A stretch of 64,000 nucleotides of DNA from Pardosa pseudoannulata (taxonomy: Eukaryota > Arthropoda > Arachnida > Araneae > Lycosidae): positions 89,527,963 through 89,591,962 of the forward strand of contig CM063507.1 in NCBI GenBank assembly GCA_032207245.1, read 5' to 3'. How positions within the stretch are numbered: position 1 is the first letter of the stretch; every line of letters begins with the position of its first letter. The position numbers and the translations under genes were made by a program. Positions 39,859 to 54,242 of this stretch are shown here, in pieces. Under the pieces are notes generated by a model that was given only the letters and a program-made list of their open reading frames with translations, searched no databases and was not told the DNA's origin.

Positions 39859-42800
39859 GACGTACACGCCCATATGTATAATTAATTAATTTACTTGAGT
39901 TAGGTATGAGTTATCTGTGTCCCCATTTCAACGAAACGGAAAAAATAGAACAAAATTTTATTAACACAGATGGCGCTGTTTGAAGTTAAGTAAATTATTT
40001 TAAACTCTATCAAATGTAGTTTAGACGTGTTCCACTTGAATAGACCGACACGCCCATATATAATATTAATTAATTTACTTGTTTTAGGTATGAGTTATCT
40101 GTGTCCCCATTTCAACGATTCGGAAAAAATACCAGAAAAATTTTATTAACACAGATGGCGCTCTTTGAAGTTCAGTAAATTATTTTAAACTCAATCAAAT
40201 GTAGTATAGACGTGTTCCACTTGAATAGACCTACAAGCCCATATATAATATTATATAATTTACTTGAGTTAGGTATGAGTTATCTGTGTCCCCATTTCAA
40301 CGAATCGGAAAAAATACCACAAAAATTATATTAACACAGATGGCGCTGTTTGAAGTTCAGTAAATTATTTTAAAAGCAAACAAATGTAGTATAGACGTGT
40401 TAAACTTGAATAGACCTACACGCCCATATATAATATTAATTAATTTACTTGTTTTAGGTATGAGTTATCTGTGTCCCCATTTCAACGATTCGGAAAAAAT
40501 ACCAGAAAAATTTTATTAACACAGATGGCGCTCTTTGAAGTTCAGTAAATTATTTTAAAAACAAACAAATGTGATATAGACGTGTTCCGCTTGAAGAGAC
40601 CTACACGCCCATATGTAATATTAATTAATTTACATGAATTAGGTGTGAGTTATCTGTGCCCCCATTTCAACGAATTTTAAAAAATACCACAAAAATTATA
40701 TTAACACAGATGGCGCTCTTTGAAGTTCAGTAAATTATTTTAAAAACAAACAAATGTGATATAGACGTGTTCCGCTTGAAGAGACCTACACGCCCATATG
40801 TAATATTAATTAATTTACTTGAGTTAGGTATGAGTTATCTGTGTCCCCATTTCAACGAAACGGAAAAAATAGAACAAAATTTTATTAACACCGATGGCGC
40901 TCTTTGAAGTTAAGTATATTATCTTAAACTCAGTCAAATGTAGTATAGACGTGTTCCGCTTGAAGAGACCTACACGCCCATATGTAATATTAATTAATTT
41001 ACATGAGTTAGGTGTGAGTTATCTGTGCCCCCATTTCAACGAATTTTAAAATATACCACAAAATTTTATTAACACAGATGGCGCTCTTTGAAGTTCAGTA
41101 AATTATTTTAAAAGCAAACAAATGTGATATAGAATTGTTCCACTTGAAGAGACCTACACGCCCATATGTAATATTAATTAATTTACTTGAGTTAGGTATG
41201 AGTTATCTGTGTCCCCATTTCAACGATTCGGAAAAAATACTACAAAATTTTATTAACACAGATGGCGCTCTTTGAAGTTAAGTAAATTATTTTAAACTCA
41301 ATAGAATGTAGTATAGACGTGTTCCACTAGAATAGCCCCACACGCCCATATATAATATTAATTAATTTACTTGAGTTAGGTATGAGTTATCTGTGACCCC
41401 ATTTCAACGAATCGGAAAAAATACCACAAAAATTATATTAACACAGATGGCGCTGTTTGAAGTTAATAAATTATTTTAAACTCAATCAAATGTAGTATAG
41501 ACGTGTTCCACTTGAATAGACCTACACGGCCATACATAATATTAATTAATTTACATGAGTTAGGTGTGAGTTATCTGTGCCCCATTTCAACGAATTTTAA
41601 AAAATACCACAAAAATTTTATTAACACAGATGGCGCTCTTTGAAGTTCAGTAAATTATTTTAAAAGCAAACAAATGTGATATAGAATTGTTCCACTTGAA
41701 GAGACCTACACGCCCATATGTAATATTAATTAATTTACTTGAGTTAGGTATGAGTTATCTGTGTCCCCATTTCAACGAAACGGAAAAAATAGAACAAAAT
41801 TTTATTAACACAGATGGCGCTGTTTGAAGTTAAGTAAATTATTTTAAACTCTATCAAATGTAGTATAGAAGTGTTCCACTTTAATAGATCGACACGCCCA
41901 TATATAATATTAATTAATTTACTTGAGTTAGGTATGAGTTATCTGTGTCCCCATTTCAACGAATCGGAAAAAATACCTTAAAAATTATATTAACACAGAT
42001 GGCGCCCTTTGAAGTTTAGTAAAATATTTTAAACTCAATCAAATGTAGTATAGACGTGTTCCACTTAAATAGACCGACACGCCCATATATAATATTAATT
42101 AATTTACTTGAGTTAGGTATGAGTTATCTGTGTCCCCATTTCAACGAATCGGAAAAAATACCGTAAAAATTATATTAACACAGATGGCGCCCTTTGAAGT
42201 TTAGTAAAATATTTTAAACTCAATCAAATGTAGTATAGACGTGTTCCACTTAAATAGACCGACACGCCCATATATAATATTAATTAATTTACTTGAGTTA
42301 GGTATGAGTTATCTGTGTCCCCATTTCAACGAATTTTAAAAAATACCACAAAAATTTTATTAACACAGATGGCGCTCTATGAAGTTCAGTAAATTATTTT
42401 AAAAGCAAACAAATGTGATATAGAATTGTTCCACTTGATGAGACCTACACGCCCATATATAATATTATATAATTTACTTGAGTTAGGTATGAGTTATCTG
42501 TGACCCCATTTCAACGAATCGGAAAAAATACCACAAAAATTATATTAACACAGATGGCGCTGTTTGAAGTTAATAAATTATTTTAAACTCAATCAAATGT
42601 AGTATAGACGTGTTCCACTTGAATAGACCTACACGCCCATTTATGATATTAATTAATTTACTTGATTTAGGTGTGAGTTATCTGTGTCCCCATTTCAACG
42701 AATCGGAAAAAATACCGCAAAAATTATATTAACACAGATGGCGCTGTTTGAAGTTCCGTAAATTATTTTAAAAACAAACAAATGTGATATAGACGTGTTC

Positions 42801-45800
42801 CGCTTGAAGAGACCTACACGCCCATATGTAATATTAATTAATTTACTTGAGTTAGGTATGAGTTATCTGTGTCCCCATTTCAACGAATCGGAAAAAATAC
42901 CACAAAATTTTATTAACACAGATGGCGCTGTTTGAAGTTAAGTAAATTATTTTAAACTCTATCAAATGTAGTTTAGACGTGTTCCACTTGAATAGACCGA
43001 CACGCCCATATATAATATTAATTAATTTACTTGTTTTAGGTATGAGTTATCTGTGTCCCCATTTCAACGATTCGGAAAAAATACCAGAAAAATTTTATTA
43101 ACACAGATGGCGCTCTATGAAGTTAAGTAAATTATTTTAAACTCAATAGAATGTAGTATAGACGTGTTAAACTTGAATAGACCTACAAGCCCATATATAA
43201 TATTAATTAATTTACTTGAGTTAGGTATGAGTTATATGTGACCCCATTTCAACGAATCGGAAAAAATACCACAAAAATTATATTAACACAGATGGCGCTG
43301 TTTGAAGTTAATAAATTATTTTAAACTCAATCAAATGTAGTATAGACGTGTTCCACTTGAATAGACCTACACGGCCATACATAATATTAATTAATTTACA
43401 TGAGTTAGGTGTGAGTTATCTGTGCCCCCATTTCAACGAATTTTAAAAAATACCACAAAAATTTTATTAACACAGATGGCGCTCTTTGAAGTTCAGTAAA
43501 TTATTTTAAAAGCAAACAAATGTGATATAGACTTGTTCCACTTGAAGAGATGTACACGCCCATATGTATAATTAATTAATTTACTTGAGTTAGGTATGAG
43601 TTATCTGTGTCCCCATTTCAACGAAACGGAAAAAATAGAACAAAATTTTATTAACACAGATGGCGCTGTTTGAAGTTAAGTAAATTATTTTAAACTCTAT
43701 CAAATGTAGTATAGAAGTGTTCCACTTTAATAGATCGACACGCCCATATATAATATTAATTAATTTACTTGAGTTAGGTATGAGTTATCTGTGTCCCCAT
43801 TTCAACGAATCGGAAAAAATACCTTAAAAATTATATTAACACAGATGGCGCCCTTTGAAGTTTAGTAAAATATTTTAAACTCAATCAAATGTAGTATAGA
43901 CGTGTTAAACTTAAATAGACCGACACGCCCATATATAATATTAATTAATTTACTTGAGTTAGGTATGAGTTATCTGTGTCCCCATTTCAACGATTCGGAA
44001 AAAATACCAGAAAATTTTATTAACACAGATGGCGCTCTCTGAAGTTCAGTAAATTATTTTAAAAACAAACAAATGTGATATAGACGTGTTCCGCTTGAAG
44101 AGACCTACACGCCCATATGTAATATTAATTAATTTACTTGAGTTAGGTATGAGTTATCTGTGTCCCCATTTCAACGAAACGGAAAAAATAGAACAAAATT
44201 ATATTAACACAGATGGCGCTGTTTGAAGTTAAGTAAATTATTTTAAACTCTATCAAATGTAGTATAGAAGTGTTCCACTTTAATAGATCGACACGCCCAT
44301 ATATAATATTAATTAATTTACTTGAGTTAGGTGTGAATTATCTGTGTCCCCATTTCAACGAATCGGTAAAAATACCACAAAAATTATATTAACACAGATG
44401 GCGCTCTTTGAAGTTCCGTAAATTATTTTAAAAACAAACAAATGTGATATAGACGTGTTCCGCTTGAAGAGACCTACACGCCCATATGTAATATTAATTA
44501 ATTTACTTGAGTTAGGTATGAGTTATCTGTGTCCCCATTTCAACGAAACGGAAAAAAAATAGAACAAAATTTTATTAACACAGATGGCGCTGTTTGAAGT
44601 TAAGTAAATTATTTTAAACTCTATCAAATGTAGTTTAGACGTGTTCCGCTTGAAGAGACCTACACGCCCATATGTAATATTAATTAATTTACATGAGTTA
44701 GGTGTGAGTTATCTGTGCCCCCATTTCAACGAATTTTAAAATATACCACAAAAAATTTTATTAACACAGATGGCGCTCTATGAAGTTCAGTAAATTATTT
44801 TAAAAGCAAACAAATGTGATATAGAATTGTTCCACTTGAAGAGACCTACACGCCCATACATAATATTAATTAATTTACATGAGTTAGGTGTGAGTTATCT
44901 GTGTCCCCATTTCAACGATTCGGAAAAAATACCGTAAAAATTATATTAACACAGATGGCGCTGTTTGAAGTTAATAAATTATTTTAAACTCAATCAAATG
45001 TAGTATAGACGTGTTAAACTTAAATAGACCGACACGCCCATATATAATATTAATTATTTTACTTGAGTTAGGTGTGAGTTATCTGTGCCCCCATTTCAAC
45101 GAATTTTAAAAAATACCACAAAAATTTTATTAACACAGATGGCGCTCTTTGAAGTTCAGTAAATTATTTTAAAAGCAAACAAATGTGATATAGACTTGTT
45201 CCACTTGAAGAGATGTACACGCCCATATGTATAATTAATTAATTTACTTGAGTTAGGTATGAGTTATCTGTGTCCCCATTTCAACGAAACGGAAAAAATA
45301 CCACAAAAATTTTATTAACACAGATGGCGCTGTTTGAAGTTAAGTAAATTATTTTAAACTCTATCAAATGTAGTATAGAAGTGTTCCACTTTAATAGATC
45401 GACACGCCCATATATAATATTAATTAATTTACTTGAGTTAGGTATGAGTTATCTGTGTCCCCATTTCAACGAATCGGAAAAAATACCGTAAAAATTATAT
45501 TAACACAGATGGCGCCCTTTGAAGTTTAGTAAAATATTTTAAACTCAATCAAATGTAGTATAGACGTGTTCCACTTAAATAGACCGACACGCCCATATAT
45601 AATATTAATTAATTTACTTGAGTTAGGTATGAGTTATCTGTGTCCCCATTTCAACGATTCGGAAAAAATACCGTAAAAATTATATTAACACAGATGGCGC
45701 CCTTTGAAGTTAATTATATTATTTTAAACTCAATCAAATGTAGTATAGACGTGTTCCACTTAAATAGACCGACACGCCCATATATAATATTAATTAATTT

Positions 45801-47600
45801 ACTTGAGTTAGGTATGAGTTATCTGTGTCCCCATTTCAACGATTCGGAAAAAATACCACAAAATTTTATTAACACAGATGGCGCTCTTTGAAGTTCAGTA
45901 AATTATTTTAAAAACAAACAAATGTGATATAGACGTGTTCCGCTTGAAGAGACCTACACGCCCATATGTAATATTAATTAATTTACTTGAGTTAGGTATG
46001 AGTTATCTGTGTCCCCATTTCAACGAAACGGAAAAAATAGAACAAAATTTTATTAACACAGATGGCGCTGTTTGAAGTTAAGTAAATTATTTTAAACTCT
46101 ATCAAATGTAGTATAGACGTGTTCCACTTGAATAGACCGACACGCCCATATATATAATTAATTAATTTACTTGAGTTAGGTGTGAGTTATCTGTGTCCCC
46201 ATTTCAACGAATCGGAAAAAATACCACAAAAATTATATTAACACAGATGGCGCTCTATGAAGTTCAGTAAATTATTTTAAAAACAAATGTGATATAGACG
46301 TGTTCCGCTTGAAGAGACCTACACGCCCATATGTAATATTAATTAATTTACTTGAGTTAGGTATGAGTTATCTGTGTCCCCATTTCAACGAAACGGAAAA
46401 AATAGAACAAAATTTTATTAACACAGATGGCGCTGTTTGAAGTTAAGTAAATTATTTTAAACTCTATCAAATGTAGTATACACGTGTTCCGCTTGAAGAG
46501 ACCTACACGCCCATATGTAATATTAATTAATTTACATGAGTTAGGTGTGAGTTATCTGTGCCCCATTTCAACGAATAAAATATATCACAAATTTTTATTA
46601 ACACAGATGGCGCTCATTGAAGTTCAGTAAATTATTTTAAAAGCAAACAAATGTGATATAGACGTGTTCCACTTGAATAGACATACACGCCCATGTGTAA
46701 TATTAATTAATTTACTTGAGTTAGGTATGAGTTATCTGTGACCCCATTTCAACGAATCGGAAAAAATACCACAAAAATTATATTAACACAGATGGCGCTG
46801 TTTGAAGTTAATAAATTATTTTAAACTCAATCAAATGTAGTATAGACGTGTTCCACTTGAATAGACCTACACGCCCATTTATGATATTAATTAATTTACT
46901 TGAGTTAGGTGTGAGTTATCTGTGTCCCCATTTCAACGAATCGGAAAAAATACCACAAAAATTATATTAACACAGATGGCGCTCTTTGAAGTTCAGTAAA
47001 TTATTTTAAAAACAAACAAATGTGATATAGACGTGTTCCGCTTGAAGAGACCTACACGCCCATATGTAATATTAATTAATTTACTTGAGTTAGGTATGAG
47101 TTATCTGTGTCCCCATTTCAACGAAACGGAAAAAATAGAACAAAATTTTATTAACACAGATGGCGCTGTTTGAAGTTAAGTAAATTATTTTAAACTCTAT
47201 CAAATGTAGTATAGACGTGTTCCACTTGAATAGACCGACACGCCCATATATAATATTAATTAATTTACTTGAGTTAGGTATGAGTTATCTGTGTCCCCAT
47301 TTCAACGAATCGGAAAAAATACCACAAAAATTATATTAACACAGATGGCGCTGTTTGAAGTTAATAAATTATTTTAAACTCAATCAAATGTAGTATAGAC
47401 GTGTTCCACTTGAATAGACCTACACGGCCATACATAATATTAATTAATTTACATGAGTTAGGTGTGAGTTATCTGTGCCCCCATTTCAACGAATTTTAAA
47501 ATATACCACAAAATTTTATTAACACAGATGGCGCTGTTAGAAGTTCAGTAAATTATTTTAAAAGCAAACAAATGTAGTATAGACGTGTTCCACTTGAATA

Positions 47601-48522
47601 GACCTACACGCCCATACATAATATTAATTAATTTACTTGAGTTAGGTATGAGTTATCTGTGTCCCCATTTCAACGAAACGGAAAAAATAGAACAAAATTT
47701 TATTAACACAGATGGCGCTGTTTGAAGTTAAGTAAATTATTTTAAACTCTATCAAATGTAGTTTAGACGTGTTCCACTTGAATAGACCGACACGCCCATA
47801 TATAATATTAATTAATTTACTTGTTTTAGGTATGAGTTATCTGTGTCCCCATTTCAACGATTCGGAAAAAATACTGTAAAAATTATATTAACACAGATGG
47901 CGCTCTTTGAAGTTAAGTAAATTAGTTTCAACTCAATCAAATGTAGTATAGAAGTGTTCCACTTGAATAGATCGACACGCCCATATATAATATTAATTAA
48001 TTTACTTGAGTTAGGTATGAGTTATCTGTGTCCCCATTTCAACGATTCGGAAAAAATACCGTAAAAATTATATTAACACAGATGGCGCTCTATGAAGTTA
48101 AGTAAATTATTTTAAACTCAATAGAATGTAGTATAGACGTGTTCCACTAGAATAGCCCCACACGCCCATATATAATATTAATTAATTTACTTGAGTTAGG
48201 TATGAGTTATCTGTGTCCCCATTTCAACGATTCGGAAAAAATACCACAAAAATTATATTAACACAGATGGCGCTGTTTGAAGTTAATAAATTATTTTAAA
48301 CTCAATCAAATGTAGTATAGACGTGTTCCACTTGAATAGACCTACACGGCCATACATAATATTAATTAATTTACATGAGTTAGGTATGAGTTATCTGTGC
48401 CCCCATTTCAACGAATTTTAAAAAATACCACAAAATTTTATTAACACAGATGGCGCTCTTTGAAGTTCAGTAAATTATTTTAAAAGCAAACAAATGTGAT
48501 ATAGACTTGTTCCACTTGAAGA
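47601..48522 (-). repeat. Five-monomer higher-order repeat unit, fourth copy
   Basis: Length 922 bp, ending at the GACGTACACG marker at 48523. It has CTTGTTTTAGG, TAGTTTCAACTC, CTAGAATAGCCCC (about 48143) and GTGCCCCCAT in order. It starts with GACCTACACGCCCATACATA instead of the GACGTACACG form. Units at 31740, 35244, 38937 and 47601 are separated by other monomers, so the higher-order repeat is dispersed within the array. Confidence 0.7.
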
Positions 48523-51500
48523 GACGTACACGCCCATATGTATAATTAATTAATTTACTTGAGTTAGGTATGAGTTATCTGTGTCCCCATTTCAACGAAA
48601 CGGAAAAAATAGAACAAAATTTTATTAACACAGATGGCGCTGTTTGAAGTTAAGTAAATTATTTTAAACTCTATCAAATGTAGTTTAGACGTGTTCCACT
48701 TGAATAGACCGACACGCCCATATATAATATTAATTAATTTACTTGTTTTAGGTATGAGTTATCTGTGTCCCCATTTCAAAAATTCGGAAAAAATACCGTA
48801 AAAATTATATTAACACAGATGGCGCTCTTTGAAGTTAAGTAAATTATTTTAAACTCAATCAAATGTAGTATAGACGTGTTCAACTTGAATAGACCGACAC
48901 GCCCATATATAATATTAATTAATTTACTTGAGTTAGGTGTGAGTTATCTGTGTCCCCATTTCAACGAATCGGAAAAAAATACCACAAAAATTATATTAAC
49001 ACAGATGGCGCTGTTTGAAGTTCAGTAAATTATTTTAAACTTAATCAAATGTAGTATAGACGTGTTCCACTTGAATAGACCTACACCCCCATACATAATA
49101 TTAATTAATTTACTTGTTTTAGGTATGAGTTATCTGTGTCCCCATTTCAACGATTCGGAAAAAATACCAGGAAAATTTTATTAACACAGATGGCGCTCTT
49201 TGAAGTTCAGTAAATTATTTTAAAAACAAACAAATGTGATATAGACGTGTTCCGCTTGAAGAGACCTACACGCCCATATGTAATATTAATTAATTTACAT
49301 GAGTTAGGTGTGAGTTATCTGTGTCCCCATTTCAACGATTCGGAAAAAATACCAGAAAAATTTTATTAACACAGATGGCGCTCTTTGAAGTTCAGTAAAT
49401 TATTTTAAAACAAACAAATGTGATATAGACGTGTTCCGCTTGAAGAGACCTACACGCCCATATGTAATATTAATTAATTTACTTGAGTTAGGTATGAGTT
49501 ATCTGTGTCCCCATTTCAACGAAACGGAAAAAATAGAACAAAATTTTATTAACACAGATGGCGCTGTTTGAAGTTAAGTAAATTATTTTAAACTCTATCA
49601 AATGTAGTTTAGACGTGTTCCGCTTGAAGAGACCTACACGCCCATATGTAATATTAATTAATTTACATGAGTTAGGTGTGAGTTATCTGTGCCCCCATTT
49701 CAACGAATTTTAAAATATACCACAAAATTTTATTAACACAGATGGCGCTCTTTGAAGTTCAGTAAATTATTTTAAAAGCAAACAAATGTGATATAGACGT
49801 GTTCCACTTGAATAGACCGACACGCCCATATATAATATTAATTAATTTACTTGAGTTAGGTATGAGTTATCTGTGTCCCCATTTCAACGAAACGGAAAAA
49901 ATAGAACAAAATTTTATTAACACAGATGGCGCTCTTTGAAGTTAAGTAAATTATTTTAAACTCAATCAAATGTAGTATAGACGTGTTCCACTTGAATAGA
50001 CCTACACGCCCATATGTAATATTAATTAATTTACTTGAGTTAGGTGTGAGTTATCTGTGTCCCCATTTCAACGAATCGGAAAAAATACCACAAAAATTTT
50101 ATTAACACAGATGGCGCTCTTTGAAGTTCAGTAAATTATTTTAAAAACAAACAAATGTGATATAGACGTGTTCCACTTGAAGAGACCTACACGCCCATAT
50201 GTAATATTAATTAATTTACTTGAGTTAGGTATGAGTTATCTGTGTCCCCATTTCAACGAAACGGAAAAAATAGAACAAAATTTTATTAACACAGATGGCG
50301 CTGTTTGAAGTTAAGTAAATTATTTTAAACTCAATCAAATGTAGTATAGACGTGTTCCACTTGAAGAGACCTACACGCCCATATGTAATATTAATTAATT
50401 TACTTGAGTTAGGTATGAGTTATCTGTGTCCCCATTTCAACGAAACGGAAAAAATACCACAAAATTTTATTAACACAGATGGCGCTCTTTGAAGTTCAGT
50501 AAATTATTTTAAAAACAAACAAATGTGATATAGACGTGTTCCGCTTGAAGAGACCTACACGCCCATACATAATATTAATTAATTTACATGAGTTAGGTGT
50601 GAGTTATCTGTGCCCCCATTTCAACGAATTTTAAAAAATACCACAAAAATTTTATTAACACAGATGGCGCTCTTTGAAGTTCAGTAAATTATTTTAAAAG
50701 CAAACAAATGTGATATAGAATTGTTCCACTTGAAGAGACCTACACGCCCATATGTATAATTAATTAATTTACTTGAGTTTGGTATGAGTTATCTGTGTCC
50801 CCATTTCAACGAAACGGAAAAAATACCACAAAATTTTATTAACACAGATGGCGCTCTTTGAAGTTAAGTAAATTATTTTAAACTCAATCAAATGTAGTAT
50901 AGACGTGTTCCACTTGAATAGACCTACACGCCCATATATAATATTAATTAATTTACTTGAGTTAGGTATGAGTTATCTGTGTCCCCATTTCAACGAATCG
51001 GAAAAAATACCACAAAAATTTTATTAACACAGATGGCGCTCTTTGAAGTTCAGTAAATTATTTTAAACTCAATCAAATGTAGTATAGACGTGTTCCACTT
51101 GAATTGACCGACACGCCCATATATAATATTAATTAATTTACTTGAGTTAGGTGTGAGTTATCTGTGTCCCCATTTCAACGAATCGGAAAAAATACCTTAA
51201 AAATTATATTAACACAGATGGCGCCCTTTGAAGTTTAGTAAAATATTTTAAACTCAATCAAATGTAGTATAGACGTGTTCCACTTAAATAGACCGACACG
51301 CCCATATATAATATTAATTAATTTACTTGAGTTAGGTATGAGTTATCTGTGTCCCCATTTCAACGATTCGGAAAAAATACCGTAAAAATTATATTAACAC
51401 AGATGGCGCTGTTTGAAGTTAATAAATTATTTTAAACTCAATCAAATGTAGTATAGACGTGTTCCACTAGAATAGCCCCACACGCCCATATATAATATTA

Positions 51501-54142
51501 ATTAATTTACTTGAGTTAGGTATGAGTTATCTGTGTCCCCATTTCAACGAATCGGAAAAAATACCACAAAAATTATATTAACACAGATGGCGCTGTTTGA
51601 AGTTAATAAATTATTTTAAACTCAATCAAATGTAGTATAGACGTGTTCCACTTGAATAGACCTACACGCCCATTTATGATATTAATTAATTTACTTGAGT
51701 TAGGTGTGAGATATCTGTGTCCCCATTTCAACGAATCGGAAAAAATACCACAAAAATTTTATTAACACAGATGGCGCTCTTTGAAGTTCAGTAAATAATT
51801 TTAAAAACAAACAAATGTGATATAGACGTGTTCCGCTTGAAGAGACCTACACGCCCATATGTAATATTAATTAATTTACTTGAGTTAGGTATGAGTTATC
51901 TGTGTCCCCATTTCAACGAAACGGAAAAAATAGAACAAAATTTTATTAACACAGATGGCGCTGTTTGAAGTTAAGTAAATTATTTTAAACTCTATCAAAT
52001 GTAGTATAGAAGTGTTCCACTTTAATAGATCGACACGCCCATATATAATATTAATTAATTTACTTGAGTTAGGTATGAGTTATCTGTGTCCCCATTTCAA
52101 CGAAACGGAAAAAATAGAACAAAATTTTATTAACACAGATGGCGCTGTTTGAAGTTAAGTAAATTATTTTAAACTCAATCAAATGTAGTTTAGACGTGTT
52201 CCACTTGAATAGCACGACACGCCCATATATAATATTAATTAATTTACTTGTTTTAGGTATGAGTTATCTGTGTCCCCATTTGAACGAATCTGAATATATA
52301 CCACAAAATTATATTAACACAGATGGCGCTCTATGAAGTTAAGTAAATTATTTTAAACTCAATAGAATGTAGTATAGACGTGTTAAACTTGAATAGACCT
52401 ACAAGCCCATATATAATATTAATTAATTTACTTGAGTTAGGTATGAGTTATATGTGACCCCATTTCAACGAATCGGAAAAAATACCACAAAAATTATATT
52501 AACACAGATGGCGCTGTTTGAAGTTAATAAATTATTTTAAACTCAATCAAATGTAGTATAGACGTGTTCCACTTGAATAGACCTACACGGCCATACATAA
52601 TATTAATTAATTTACATGAGTTAGGTGTGAGTTATCTGTGCCCCCATTTCAACGAATTTTAAAAAATACCACAAAAATTTTATTAACACAGATGGCGCTC
52701 TTTGAAGTTCAGTAAATTATTTTAAAAGCAAACAAATGTGATATAGAATTGTTCCACTTGAAGAGACCTACACGCCCATATGTAATATTAATTAATTTAC
52801 TTGAGTTAGGTATGAGTTATCTGTGTCCCCATTTCAACGAAACGGAAAAAATAGAACAAAATTTTATTAACACAGATGGCGCTGTTTGAAGTTAAGTAAA
52901 TTATTTTAAACTCAATCAAATGTAGTATAGACGTGTTAAACTTGAATAGACCTACACGCCCATTTATGATATTAATTAATTTACTTGAGTTAGGTGTGAG
53001 TTATCTGTGTCCCCATTTCAACGAATCGGAAAAAATACCGTAAAAATTATATTAACACAGATGGCGCTCTTTGAAGTTCAGTAATTTATTTTAAAAACAA
53101 ACAAATGTGATATAGACGTGTTCCGCTTGAAGAGACCTACACGCCCATATGTAATATTAATTAATTTACTTGAGTTAGGTATGAGTTATCTGTGTCCCCA
53201 TTTCAACGAAACGGAAAAAATAGAACAAAATTTTATTAACACAGATGGCGCTGTTTGAAGTTAAGTAAATTATTTTAAACTCTATCAAATGTAGTATAGA
53301 AGTGTTCCACTTTAATAGATCGACACGCCCATATATAATATTAATTAATTTACTTGAGTTAGGTATGAGTTATCTGTGTCCCCATTTCAACGAATCGGAA
53401 AAAATACCTTAAAAATTATATTAACACAGATGGCGCCCTTTGAAGTTTAGTAAAATATTTTAAACTCAATCAAATGTAGTATAGACGTGTTCCACTTAAA
53501 TAGACCGACACGCCCATATATAATATTAATTAATTTACTTGAGTTAGGTATGAGTTATCTGTGTCCCCATTTCAACGAATCGGAAAAAATACCACAAAAA
53601 TTATATTAACACAGATGGCGCTCTTTGAAGTTTAGTAAATTATTTTAAACTCAATCAAATGTAGTATAGACGTGTTCCACTTGAATAGACCGACACGCCC
53701 ATATATAATATTAATTAATTTACTTGAGTTAGGTATGAGTTATCTGTGTCCCCATTTCAACGATTCGGAAAAAATACCGTAAAAATTATATTAACACAGA
53801 TGGCGCTCTATGAAGTTAAGTAAATTATTTTAAACTCAATAGAATGTAGTATAGACGTGTTCCACTAGAATAGCCCCACACGCCCATATATAATATTAAT
53901 TAATTTACTTGAGTTAGGTATGAGTTATCTGTGACCCCATTTCAACGAATCGGAAAAAATACCACAAAAATTATATTAACACAGATGGCGCTGTTTGAAG
54001 TTAAGTAAATTATTTTAAACTCAATCAAATGTAGTATAGACGTGTTCCACTTGAATAGACCTACACGCCCATTTATGATATTAATTAATTTACTTGAGTT
54101 AGGTGTGAGTTATCTGTGTCCCCATTTCAACGAATCGGAAAA

Positions 54143-54242
54143 NNNNNNNNNNNNNNNNNNNNNNNNNNNNNNNNNNNNNNNNNNNNNNNNNNNNNNNNNN
54201 NNNNNNNNNNNNNNNNNNNNNNNNNNNNNNNNNNNNNNNNNN
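54143..54242. other. Assembly gap of exactly 100 N at the satellite/LINE boundary
   Basis: Exactly 100 undetermined bases between the last - oriented monomer and LINE reverse transcriptase sequence. The junction between satellite and retrotransposon, and the 5' part of the first LINE fragment, are therefore not visible. Confidence 0.98.

Larger units (their letters stand above)
26601..54142 (-). repeat. Main 184-bp satellite array, - orientation
   Basis: About 149 monomers that are the reverse complement of the left array, with blocks such as CACAGATGGCGCT, GAAGTTCAGTAAATTATTTT, CAAATGTGATATAGACGTG, CCTACACGCCCATAT and CTGTGTCCCCATTTCAACGA. Class A (AAGCAAACAAATGTGATATA or AAACAAACAAATGTGATATA) and class B (CTCAATCAAATGTAGTATAG) monomers both occur. 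Higher-order structure is stronger than in the centre of the + array. Small irregularities include a deletion of about 33 bp at about 30270 (AATGTA joined to ACGGCCATAC), a short deletion at about 33672, and a 4-bp loss near 46284. No gene or inserted element is seen. Confidence 0.97.

Noticed and set aside
1543..54142. CRISPR-like array
   Set aside because: Repeats are contiguous 184-bp monomers with no unique spacers, and the window is eukaryotic.
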